Of a DNA stretch of 64,000 nt, positions 10,284 to 19,282 are shown in pieces. Both the position numbers and the translations under genes were made by a program. The first letter of the stretch is position 1; the number at the start of each line of letters is the position of its first letter. Origin of the DNA: Trichomonas vaginalis G3. Taxonomy: Eukaryota; Parabasalia; Trichomonadida; Trichomonadidae. Where the stretch lies: assembly GCF_026262505.1 (NCBI RefSeq), contig NC_067207.1:26566082-26630081 (forward strand), in the 5' to 3' direction. Below the pieces are notes generated by a model. The model searched no databases, was not told the DNA's origin, and was given only the letters and a program-made list of their open reading frames with translations.

Positions 10284-12596
10284 TTATAAAGCTTCATTTA
10301 CAGGTATTTCATCGTCAGTAAATGAATCCTCATTATCGTTTGGTTCAACCTGTTTATATAATCCTTTCATTTCTTCTTTCAAAACATAACACCATGTTTG
10401 TTTACCATCTATTCTTCTCTGTTTCCTATCACATTTATCCTTAATGCTCATTTGGAAATTCTTGTCTTTCATGTCTGATGGTTTGCAGAATAGAGCATTT
10501 TCACACGTCATACCTGCACTCAATTCATCATAATGTGTATTTATCCATACATCTAAAGGATTTGTTGATAATTCAATTAAATCTTGTTTGGCTTCAGTCA
10601 TCGGTATGATTCGTACATTAAATGATGAAAGGTCATATTGCATAAAATACGTCAGTAAATTATCATAAAATTCCTTAGTGCATGAATTCATCAAATTCTT
10701 GAAGTAATCAAATTGACCCTTAAATTTACCATTAACCCTTAAAACTACGTATCTTCTGTCTCCAACTTCAATTTTGACAGGGTAGACGTTATTCGTTACG
10801 AAAATGAAGTTTGCAACGTTCTGTGCAGTTCTTCTGGGTTGATTCTTTTCATTAATTCTAATCTCATTATCCGTTATAATTGATTTCAAAGCGTTGAAGT
10901 TTGCGAGTCTGTCTTCACCTACATTCTTGAGTTCATTAAGTACAAGAAACATTTTATTTTCAACTACTGAGTTGAAATTACCCGTTAGCTCACCTATTTC
11001 GGTAATGTTTTTACATGAATAACCAGCGAGAAGTTCAGAAATAATGTCTGTGAATCTGTTTTTACCTGTTCCCTGAAGTCCTTTCAAAATAATTGCTGTT
11101 TCATTCTTGATTCCAGGATGTTGAATCATTGATGCAATCCAGCCGAGAAGGTATTTATACACTTCATCATTATTATCATATATGGCTTCTTTAATGAAAT
11201 CTATAAACATCTCAATTTTTGAGTAATCTACTTTTTCGAGAACGTTGTATTTATAACCCTGAAACGTTGAGAAAACATCTGGGGAATCAGATTTAAAGCA
11301 AACACCCTTAACGGTTAATGAGGATAATTGATTTAGTAGTACATCCCATGCTGTTATTGTTTTACCTTCTTCTTTAAATAATTTAATCATTTTAAGTGAC
11401 TCTTTCATGTTTGATTGAAGAACGAATGATATTTGATTCATTTTGTCGTGTATGTTGTAATCTTTCTGAATGAAGTATTTGTTTCCACAATCTACAAAAC
11501 GGATTACACGTGATAAATCCTCAATTACTTCAGAACTGTTTTTATACTGATGATTTTCAGCCTTGCGTCTAATATCTGTTATCAAAAACGAGTCATCAAG
11601 TTTTATATCAAATGTTATTTTTGGCTTACGTAATAAAGGTAAAACATATTCATCATAATATTCTTTTTGATATAGTTTTAGAATCTTCACTAAAACAAAT
11701 GGAGAAGTCATTAAATGTGCATATCTACTACGTGCTTTTTCAAAATTACTTTTTGCATTTTCTGTTAAACCGCAGAAGTTATAAACGTTATCGTAGGCTT
11801 CATTAATTAAATGATTAGGTAACGAATTAATTGCTTGAAACAGTGTGAATAATGTAACTTCTTTTTCTAAATTCATGTTTCCACCGTCATTATGTACTTC
11901 AAAATCACTGATGCCATCGACTATGCTCTGGGCAAGTTTATCGTCAATGTTTACATCTTTGTTTTCATTCATGATAGTCTTTATTTCTTCATTCTTTTGT
12001 TCAACTCTTACATTAATATTCAAATCATTTAATATATCATTCACTGTTCTAGTTAATGTTGAATCATAACTTCCACGAATGAATGAGTATGTTTTGATTG
12101 GTTCTGTTGCATTCTTGCGAACTCTTGAATCAGCCATAACTACTAATGAACGCTTTGAATCATCAATAGAAGTCATTATATCAATATCATAATCATTGCA
12201 AGAATAACATTTAATCATTCTGTTCGAGGTTGAATAGAAGAAATTAGTGTTGCAATAAATGTGAAGACCTCCTGAAGCGGTTTTAACGATAACATCTTTA
12301 TCCGAAAGTTTTGATAGAATGTCTTTTCTAACTGTTTCTTTAAGTTCATCATTGTACGATTTATTGATATTAACATCTATAATCGTTAAATTTGAAATTT
12401 TATTTACTAATAAAGCCATACCAGTTTTCCTTCCTCTTCCTCCATCGTGTTTGAGGTAGTTATGTAAATCAATCTTGTTTTCACCAATTCTTTCGTTGAG
12501 GGTTTTAGTTTCTGCCACAACTAATTCCTCAGCTAATGAATCAATAACTTTTTCATCAGAAATGATAAAGTTGCTGTTGTTGTTTGTTGCTGTCAT
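10284..12596 (-). CDS. Maverick primase-helicase (AEP-like plus superfamily 3 helicase)
   Basis: Fossil part of the Polinton; the frame looks whole, 770 residues. The N-terminal region (residues about 50-200) resembles an archaeo-eukaryotic primase/polymerase domain, with IIDVNINK, the stretch VKTASGGLHIYC and a later Cys pair. Residues about 480-640 form a D5-like superfamily 3 helicase: Walker A ILKGLQGTGKNRF, Walker B FLVLNELKN, and the C-motif-like NFIFVTNN. Such proteins open and prime replicating DNA in viruses and virophages. It is flanked on both sides by the 119-bp repeats. It begins after a T-rich stretch and a short leader. Confidence 0.85.
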   Translation of the reverse strand: MTATNNNSNFIISDEKVIDSLAEELVVAETKTLNERIGENKIDLHNYLKHDGGRGRKTGMALLVNKISNLTIIDVNINKSYNDELKETVRKDILSKLSDKDVIVKTASGGLHIYCNTNFFYSTSNRMIKCYSCNDYDIDIMTSIDDSKRSLVVMADSRVRKNATEPIKTYSFIRGSYDSTLTRTVNDILNDLNINVRVEQKNEEIKTIMNENKDVNIDDKLAQSIVDGISDFEVHNDGGNMNLEKEVTLFTLFQAINSLPNHLINEAYDNVYNFCGLTENAKSNFEKARSRYAHLMTSPFVLVKILKLYQKEYYDEYVLPLLRKPKITFDIKLDDSFLITDIRRKAENHQYKNSSEVIEDLSRVIRFVDCGNKYFIQKDYNIHDKMNQISFVLQSNMKESLKMIKLFKEEGKTITAWDVLLNQLSSLTVKGVCFKSDSPDVFSTFQGYKYNVLEKVDYSKIEMFIDFIKEAIYDNNDEVYKYLLGWIASMIQHPGIKNETAIILKGLQGTGKNRFTDIISELLAGYSCKNITEIGELTGNFNSVVENKMFLVLNELKNVGEDRLANFNALKSIITDNEIRINEKNQPRRTAQNVANFIFVTNNVYPVKIEVGDRRYVVLRVNGKFKGQFDYFKNLMNSCTKEFYDNLLTYFMQYDLSSFNVRIIPMTEAKQDLIELSTNPLDVWINTHYDELSAGMTCENALFCKPSDMKDKNFQMSIKDKCDRKQRRIDGKQTWCYVLKEEMKGLYKQVEPNDNEDSFTDDEIPVNEAL

Positions 12597-12663
12597 TTAT
12601 ATAGGAATAAAAAAATAAAAATAATTTTAAAACTAACTTTATTTTTGGACTGCATCAAATTTC

Positions 12664-12885
12664 CTGTGTTGTTGTCAAAATGTCATGTTGTCTCATTTTT
12701 TCAGAGAAGTTAATTAACCTGGTGACATGGTGACATAGTGACACCTTCAGTTCTTCAAAAATAATTCATAACTGCCTTCCTCCTGCTGTGTTGTCAAAAT
12801 GTCATGTTGTCTCATTTTTTCAGAGAAGTTAAATAACCTGGTGACATGGTGACATAGTGACACCTTCAGTTCTTCAAAAATAATT
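12664..12885 (-). repeat. 119-bp tandem repeat, right block (inverted)
   Basis: Nearly two units, in reverse orientation to 9931-10262, with the same period of 119 bp. It lies just before the start of the primase-helicase gene, so it could also act as its control region. Confidence 0.92.
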
Positions 12886-13060
12886 AATTATTGAATAACC
12901 TGAAAACATGAGACTTTGTCTCCGGACTCTTTGAGTCACTTAACGTAAACATTTATTTCTGCAGTTCATCCGCTACTTCATTACCTAATTAATTACAGAC
13001 ATAAAATATATTTAGTTCATTCGGTAAGCCTAAACCCTTTGGGTCAAGTCTCAAGCACAT
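12886..13060. other. Non-coding stretch with three mini-hairpins
   Basis: Contains GAGACtttGTCTC (12910-12922), GACTCtttGAGTC (12925-12937) and ACCCtttGGGT (13033-13043). No gene seen. Confidence 0.65.
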
Positions 13061-14111
13061 TCAATGAACGCGGTACCATGCGAATACAGTCACAAATGGT
13101 GGCATATAATCTTTACCCAAGCCTGTTGGATTTGTTGTGAAAGTGTGTGAATGATTTCCTGCGGTTCCACAGAAAATACCTGTGCTTGAATCTACTGGGT
13201 CAGTTGTGATATCATATCTATTCATTCCCCATCTATCCGAACCCGCTGCAAGATTTGTATAACCTCTTTTTGTTATTGAATGTGAATGATTACCTGTTGT
13301 GTTTGTAGTTCCTGTATGAGTGTGTGGTGGAAGGTTTGCTTCTTTAATTTTCTTCGAACCTCCTGTTTGCTTTGAATATCTAGCACAGTATAAGAATTTA
13401 TCTACAATCTGCTTCCATATACCAAAACCTAAAACTGTTGATGGATTTGTTGAGTTCATTGACGTATAAATAGAACCAACAGGATATAATGTTTGAAGTA
13501 TTTCATTTTTCATGCTTGTAATCACATCATTTACTTCCGACTTCTTTGCATAATTTTCATCAACATAAGTTTTATCTGCTTTAAGATCTAAACATCCTGA
13601 AACCCATCCTGTATCAGCTTTAACTTTAAAAGTCTCAAATGTCCATTCATGATACCATTCAACCTTTTCTTTAATTTCATTATCTTTTTCATCAACATAA
13701 ACCAAATTTGCCTTCTATTTAACTCACTATCCACATATTCCTTATCCACCTTCTTCATTATGTCATTTAGGAAACCTTCTATGAATTCCTCATTTAAATT
13801 AAATCTTCCAATCTTCAAAACTTTAGGAAATGCATTTAATGCGTAATATCTCTGTTCTGTGGAATTGATGTTATATCATCCGTTATTCCTTTAATTTTTG
13901 AATTCATAAATAAAATTTCTTTTATATTTGATATCACCGCACCACCTTTGCAAACGAATTCGAAATGGTCATTTTTCAATACTATCTCCAAATCTCCATA
14001 TTTCAACCTTTGCGTTTGTTCTGCCATCTTTGAATTATATGCATATATGGCGTATGTAATGGTCTGAAGGACCTGGGTGCTTTGCGCCTTAAGTTGTTGT
14101 GGTTTAATCAT
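13061..14111 (-). pseudogene. Maverick fibre-like gene with phage tail-collar-like end, broken
   Basis: Fossil part of the Polinton, broken by about two interruptions. The C-terminal third has the features of tail-collar/short-fibre proteins of phages and large viruses: LYPVGSIYTSMN, FGIWKQIVDKFL, LPPHTHTGTT, GNHSHS twice, and the ending PPFVTVFAWYR. The His-x-His pairs bind metal in the phage proteins. The middle has coiled, charged parts such as VDKEYVDSELN. It is presumably a virion surface or receptor-binding protein. The 5' part contains the mini-hairpins at 14061-14088 and a TQVLQTI segment also found in the integrase (8430s-8450s). Confidence 0.72.
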
Positions 14112-14132
14112 TTATTATGATTTAAAAAATAT

Positions 14133-14843
14133 TTAATCCGTTATCTCATCAGCTATTTTCTCTATTTGAAATTGCCATAATATTTCATTCATGAATTCTA
14201 AATCACAATCAAATAGGTCAGTTATTCTAAATTTAATATTTGATAAATCTTTTGAATGAAGAATAAATGAATTCCCGGATAATTGAAACGGATATGATAA
14301 AGAAAATGTGTTTAAGTTGATGGATAAAATGTTTTGTATTGATGGGTAAGAGTTAGGGTCTAATGTTTGATGTGAAAATCTCATTGGGGTATTAACTTTA
14401 TCACATTTGATTAAAATGAAATTGGAACCAGTGTCAGAATACAAAACATCCCCAACATCTTTTTCAAAATTTAATATCCCCAACAATGAACGAATATGAG
14501 GAGTACAAAATTTAATTTTCAGCGGAAATTTAATAAGGTTATTTATTTCATCAAGTTCAAAAAGTTTATCAGGTTTTGATTTAAAATTTTCTTCATACCA
14601 TACGATAAATGATTCATTTAAATAACTTAAAATCATGTTAATATCCCATTTCGCTATCACATTATTTATATACATATCATACGTTTTTTCATGGTCATCT
14701 TTAATAAATGATATATAATCTGAAGGGTCTAAAAGAATGGGATTAAATTTACCACTCACAGAAACGAGAGTAACATTATAAATTCCGCTAACTGTTAAAT
14801 TTAATTCACAGCTATTATTCGAAATAATATTGATAATTGACAT
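14133..14843 (-). CDS. Maverick unknown protein, possible minor capsid
   Basis: 236 residues, start at the ATG at 14843. It is rich in beta-prone segments (LNLTVSGIYNVTLVSV near the start; LSYPFQLSGNSFIL near residue 180). I recognise no family by sequence. Position in the virion block between the fibre-like and other structural genes makes a capsid or penton-like role possible, but this is only inferred from context. Confidence 0.5.
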   Translation of the reverse strand: MSIINIISNNSCELNLTVSGIYNVTLVSVSGKFNPILLDPSDYISFIKDDHEKTYDMYINNVIAKWDINMILSYLNESFIVWYEENFKSKPDKLFELDEINNLIKFPLKIKFCTPHIRSLLGILNFEKDVGDVLYSDTGSNFILIKCDKVNTPMRFSHQTLDPNSYPSIQNILSINLNTFSLSYPFQLSGNSFILHSKDLSNIKFRITDLFDCDLEFMNEILWQFQIEKIADEITD

Positions 14844-14862
14844 TTTTATTACGATTAAAAAT

Positions 14863-15342
14863 ATGGTAAAGCGTTATTTTCCAGTGATAAATAAAACTAG
14901 AATAAGATTACCTCAAGAATTCATAAATTCAACGAATAAGAAATTCATTCATGTTATAAATTTTAGTGTTTTCAGAAAATATGAGTCAATGTCATATTCA
15001 TCAACAGGTTATATTTCACTTCATTCAAATTTAGTTCAATCAAACCCATATAATGACCATTTCATAAGATTTTCAGATGGTATTAAAAATGTAATTGATA
15101 GATTAAAATATGAACAGATTGACAATATCGAATTTTTGGAATTTTGGTTTAAATATCCCGATGGAAAAAAGATTGAAGTTAAAGATAAAGCTGATACTAT
15201 AACAAAAACAATTACAATGACCGATCCGGATAGTGGGAAACAAAAAGAAATAAAACAAACGATAGAAACTGGTGAAAGGTCAATTATTATTGATTATGAT
15301 TCAAAGGATTATTATTCGATAATGTTAATGCTTGAATATTAA
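14863..15342 (+). CDS. Maverick unknown protein
   Basis: The ATG at 14863 gives 159 residues; it diverges from the minus-strand gene at 14133-14843, with only 19 bases between the two starts, and its end overlaps the stop of the convergent gene at 15339 by four bases. Beta-rich (YFPVINKTRIRL, FIHVINFSVF) with a threonine-rich hairpin-like stretch (TITKTITMTDPD). No family recognised. Confidence 0.5.
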   Translation: MVKRYFPVINKTRIRLPQEFINSTNKKFIHVINFSVFRKYESMSYSSTGYISLHSNLVQSNPYNDHFIRFSDGIKNVIDRLKYEQIDNIEFLEFWFKYPDGKKIEVKDKADTITKTITMTDPDSGKQKEIKQTIETGERSIIIDYDSKDYYSIMLMLEY

Positions 15343-15680
15343 ATAGTCTTAACAAAGAATTTTTCAAGTGATATTTTATATTCATCAACTATTTTATTAT
15401 AAATATCATTATATGTTAAATGAAGTTCAGTTGTTGTTCCGTTCTTTGATATCTTAATTGTGCTAATATCCTTTATAGGATTTATTTTTGCAACTGTTCC
15501 GCAGCATGAAACCTCATCATCTATGAAAAATTGAATCTTAACGTCTGAATCTTGAACATCACAAAGAATGGCGATAATGTGAATTAATGATTCATAAGGT
15601 AAAATAATTAAACCAGATTGGTCAATTAAATTTATTATTGAATCATAATTATTAATTATTATATCACGGTAAATTTTCAT
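15339..15680 (-). CDS. Maverick unknown protein
   Basis: 113 residues from an ATG at 15680. Beta-rich, with CCGTVAKINPIKDIS in the middle and LHLTYNDIYNKIVDEY at the end. No family recognised. Convergent with the preceding gene. Confidence 0.45.
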   Translation of the reverse strand: MKIYRDIIINNYDSIINLIDQSGLIILPYESLIHIIAILCDVQDSDVKIQFFIDDEVSCCGTVAKINPIKDISTIKISKNGTTTELHLTYNDIYNKIVDEYKISLEKFFVKTI

Positions 15681-15699
15681 TAATTCAGAATTAATGTCT

Positions 15700-16008
15700 A
15701 TTTTATATGGGTTCTCGATGTTTGATGAAAGAGGTGGGGGTATGTTGGATAAGTGGGAATTTCAACAGGTTCTTTACCAGGTTCAGATAAAATGATTGGG
15801 TCTCCATTCTCATGGTTTTCTTCATTCTCCTCATTCTTCGGTAAGTCACGAGTTAATAAATTTGGTTGAGTGCTGACCTTGTTAATTCAGGGCTAACATT
15901 AACTTTAACATTTTGAATAATTCGTGATTTATCATCATTTACGTTATAACCAACCGTAATCTCTGCTTTTGCGTTAGTGTTCTTTTGACTAGTGAAACGT
16001 CTTCTCAT
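15700..16008 (-). pseudogene. Maverick small gene region, probably broken
   Basis: An ATG at 16008 opens a frame beginning MRRRFTSQKN, Arg/Lys-rich, then a beta-prone part. Further on, proline- and glutamate-rich coding capacity follows. It looks broken, by about one interruption. Function unknown; the basic start would suit a small virion protein. Confidence 0.4.
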
Positions 16009-16038
16009 TTATTCGAATAAAAAAATATATTTAAACTT

Positions 16039-16938
16039 TTATTTTGCTGGAACTTTTGAATCTATTATTCCCTGTATTTGTTCATGAAGTTGATTTTTAG
16101 CTGTTTCATCGAAATTAATAGACCGAATATATTCATTAATTGCATTCTTATAATCATCTGATTTCTCAAATTTTCTTTTATCTGATTCCTTAACTAAATC
16201 ATAAGTTAAACCACGTTGCTGATATAATGGTTTCTTAATTAAATCTTTGAATGCTTGAGATAAAGCACCTGATGCAATTCTTGCTACTATAATTGGTTGG
16301 AATTGCTGTTTAAGTTCATCTTTAACATTTGCGAAAACTGGATCGAATAAAGCAACTTTAAAGAATTTCTTAGCTGAAATTTCGGGTCTAATATTTGCAT
16401 ATTGACCATCAAACTGGTTAGAATATCGTGGTAATCCATCCGGTCCCTCTTCAACAGCATTTAATTCTTCATTGAAATAAGAATATGGATTATGACGGTA
16501 TGAATTAATTGGACCATTTTCACCTTCTCCAATGTATTGTTTAACAGCTTTTCCATTTTCATCAAATTGCATAGGATAACGTTCATTATATGCTTTACGT
16601 TTAGGATAATCAGACATAGTTAATTTATAACCATTTATGACTTTAATATTACCTTGACCATCAGTAACGAAAACTTCATTTATACCATCAGGTTTTCCAT
16701 TTGGACCCGTAATGTCTGCTTCGTGTGCTTCCCAATTTGGACCATGACGTTTGGCATATGCTTGAGCTTCTGGTAATGTTAAAACGTTTCTCATTTGTTT
16801 AACATCTTTTTGAAGACCAGCAACAATATGAACTAATTCTTTCATTCCATCAGGAACTTTCATAGTTCTATTATATGCACCCTTTTTGTTTGTCCCTTGT
16901 TTTAATGGAACCTGTAGAAGATTTGCTATTTCTGTCAT
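16039..16938 (-). CDS. Maverick conserved structural-type protein, unknown
   Basis: 299 residues, whole frame, ATG at 16938 after a T/A-rich leader. The middle contains [28 protein letters not shown] and [17 protein letters not shown], a Gly/Asn/Pro-rich region unlike enzymes that I know; the C-terminal half is helical. It resembles proteins coded in other Maverick copies and large DNA viruses in style, but I cannot name the family. Upstream of it (16939-17134) and before the ATPase gene lies the cloverleaf array. Confidence 0.55.
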   Translation of the reverse strand: MTEIANLLQVPLKQGTNKKGAYNRTMKVPDGMKELVHIVAGLQKDVKQMRNVLTLPEAQAYAKRHGPNWEAHEADITGPNGKPDGINEVFVTDGQGNIKVINGYKLTMSDYPKRKAYNERYPMQFDENGKAVKQYIGEGENGPINSYRHNPYSYFNEELNAVEEGPDGLPRYSNQFDGQYANIRPEISAKKFFKVALFDPVFANVKDELKQQFQPIIVARIASGALSQAFKDLIKKPLYQQRGLTYDLVKESDKRKFEKSDDYKNAINEYIRSINFDETAKNQLHEQIQGIIDSKVPAK

Positions 16939-17134
16939 GTTTAATTATAAATAAAAAATAAAAATTAATTATAAAAAGTTAATCAAATTTAATGTTATAT
17001 ACGAAAACGATAAAAACAGTTTGACAGAAAAGTGACAACTTTACGTGTCAAAAATATAAAAAGTGATATTTTATTCATCATTATCTTCTTCATAATTTAT
17101 TTCATATTCTTCGTCTTACCAACAAAAGATGGGA

Positions 17135-18345
17135 ATGTGAACAATTGCGGGCAATTTTTAGCCATTTTGGCTTGGAACTAGAGCCTGCGAGGTACATGGA
17201 TAGTATCAGTACCTCACAGGCTCTAGTTCTCTATATGGCGCCGAGAAATTTTGGTGAAATGTGGTCGCATTTCACCAAAATTTTTTCGGCGCCATAGGAT
17301 GAATTGGAGGGTGAGAGATATTATTTCATACAATACTACTCTCACCCTCCAATTCCCAGCCAAAATGGCTAAAAATTGCCCGCAATGTGAACAATTGCGG
17401 GCAATTTTAGCCATTTTGGCTTGGAACTAGAGCCTGCGAGGTACATGGATAGTATCAGTACCTCACAGGCTCTAGTTCTCTATATGGCGCCGAGAAATTT
17501 TGGTGAAATGTGGTCGCATTTCACCAAAATTTTTTCGGCGCCATAGGATGAATTGGAGGGTGAGAGATATTATTTCATACAATACTACTCTCACCCTCCA
17601 ATTCCCAGCCAAAATGGCTAAAAATTGCCCGCAATGTGAACAATTGCGGGCAATTTTTAGCCATTTTGGCTTGGAACTAGAGCCTGCGAGGTACATGGAT
17701 AGTATCAGTACCTCACAGGCTCTAGTTCTCTATATGGCGCGAGAAATTTTGGTGAAATGTGGTCGCATTTCACCAAAATTTTTTCGGCGCCATAGGATGA
17801 ATTGGAGGGTGAGAGATATTATTTCATACAATACTACTCTCCCCTCCAATTCCCAGCCAAAATGGCTAAAAATTGCCCGCAATGTGAACAATTGCGGGCA
17901 ATTTTTAGCCATTTTGCTTGGAACTAGAGCCTGAGAGGTACATGGATAGTATCAGTACCTCACAGGCTCTAGTTCTCTATATGGCGCCGAGAAATTTTGG
18001 TGAAATGTGGTCGCATTCACCAAAATTTTTTCGGCGCCATAGGATGAATTGGAGGGTGAGAGATATATTTCATACAATACTACTCTCACCCTCCAATTCC
18101 CAGCCAAAATGGCTAAAAATTGCCCGCAATGTGAACAATTGCGGGCAATTTTTAGCCATTTTGGCTTGGAACTAGAGCCTGCGAGGTACATGGATAGTAT
18201 CAGTACCTCACAGGCTCTAGTTCTCTATATGGCGCCGAGAAATTTTGGTGAAATGTGGTCGCATTTCACCAAAATTTTTTCGGCGCCATAGGATGAATTG
18301 GAGGGTGAGAGATATTATTTCATACATACTACTCTCACCCTCATT
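17135..18345. repeat. Five tandem units of about 249 bp, each a four-armed inverted-repeat structure
   Basis: Units start at 17135, 17385, 17634, 17882 and 18129; the last lacks its final part. Within a unit, a ~30-bp outer stem pairs CGGGCAATTTTTAGCC... with ...GGCTAAAAATTGCCCG. Inside it are three hairpins: CTAGAGCCTGCGAGGTAC with GTACCTCACAGGCTCTAG; GGCGCC..AAATTTTGGTGAAATG with its complement; and GGAGGGTGAGAG with CTCTCACCCTCC. The short open frames in it are by-products of the repeats. The units differ by small indels only. It separates the minus-strand genes at 16938 and 18365. Confidence 0.95.
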
Positions 18346-18364
18346 TTAATTACTTAAACTCATT

Positions 18365-19258
18365 CTATTTTTTTGACATGTAAATGTCACTTTTACTGAG
18401 ATCTGACACAATGTCAGATCTCTTTTTTTCGTATATAAGATTAACACTTCCTTTATTTAAATCAACTATTATTTTTCCATGTTCACCTAATTGCTGATAT
18501 TGTGTGTAAAGTTCATTAATGCTCATTGGTAAATTCACTTGATAAAGCATAACGTTCAACTGTTGACGACTAAACCCACTGAAAATGAAAAGGGTTGATA
18601 GATTTGATTTAATGTTTGTGCTTAATGCTTTGAAATATTGAACAGCCATAAAGAATGAACACTGAATGTGTCGACATTGAGTTAATAACTGATTAAAATA
18701 TGATTTCTCATTTGTTATTAGTTTTGATTTCACTGCATCATCTAGAAAAATGAGTGAATGCAAAAATTCTCTATCAAAATTTGAAATAGAAAGTGTTTCA
18801 AATAATTCATCCCGTTGTTTATCAATAATTTTATCCTCTAATCCTTGCTTCTTGATTGTATTATATAATTCTTTATACATTAAAAAGTTTTTTAAATAAT
18901 CTTCTGCTTCTTCTTGTGATAAATAAATAATTGGAATTTTGATTAAATGCTTTAAAGATTCAAATGTATCATCTGAAGGTGAACCTGAATGGTTGATATA
19001 AATTAACACATGTGAATGGGGGGAAGTGTTAGCAATAATGATAATTTGTTTTAATATCGTTAATGTTTTACCTTTATTTTGTTTACCAATTGCTGCAGTG
19101 ATTGAATTTAAGTAACATTCAGAATATGGAATTTTCATTAATTTTTCCTTAGATAGAGCATTTCTATTATCACTCAATGCTTCATTAATCATATCATCTA
19201 CGTATGTATTATATACTCCCGCTAATTCTTCATAAGGGGTGGATGAATTTAAATCCAT
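18365..19258 (-). CDS. Maverick DNA-packaging ATPase (FtsK/HerA-A32 type)
   Basis: Fossil part of the Polinton; the frame looks whole, 297 residues from the ATG at 19258. Walker A-like segment AAIGKQNKGKTLT at about residue 55, Walker B LIFLDDA at about residue 170, followed by a segment with CRHIQCSFFMAVQYF that resembles the sensor part of A32-like ATPases. These enzymes pump the genome into preformed capsids. It lies 24 bases after the capsid gene, on the same strand, as expected for a morphogenesis block. The C-terminus is flanked by the cloverleaf array. Confidence 0.8.
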   Translation of the reverse strand: MDLNSSTPYEELAGVYNTYVDDMINEALSDNRNALSKEKLMKIPYSECYLNSITAAIGKQNKGKTLTILKQIIIIANTSPHSHVLIYINHSGSPSDDTFESLKHLIKIPIIYLSQEEAEDYLKNFLMYKELYNTIKKQGLEDKIIDKQRDELFETLSISNFDREFLHSLIFLDDAVKSKLITNEKSYFNQLLTQCRHIQCSFFMAVQYFKALSTNIKSNLSTLFIFSGFSRQQLNVMLYQVNLPMSINELYTQYQQLGEHGKIIVDLNKGSVNLIYEKKRSDIVSDLSKSDIYMSKK

Positions 19259-19282
19259 TTAATCAAAAATAAATTTATAATT

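Noticed and set aside
11612-12069. Plus-strand frames in the primase-helicase gene
   Set aside because: Antisense shadows, no domain character.
17223-18291. Short open frames in the cloverleaf array (both strands, Cys-rich)
   Set aside because: They are by-products of inverted repeats; they start and stop differently in each unit and resemble nothing.
17135-18345. CRISPR-like array
   Set aside because: Units lack unique spacers and short repeats; these are long structured tandem repeats in a eukaryotic element.
17135-18345. tRNA-like genes, because of the cloverleaf shape
   Set aside because: Arms are far too long and there are no tRNA boxes or anticodon features.
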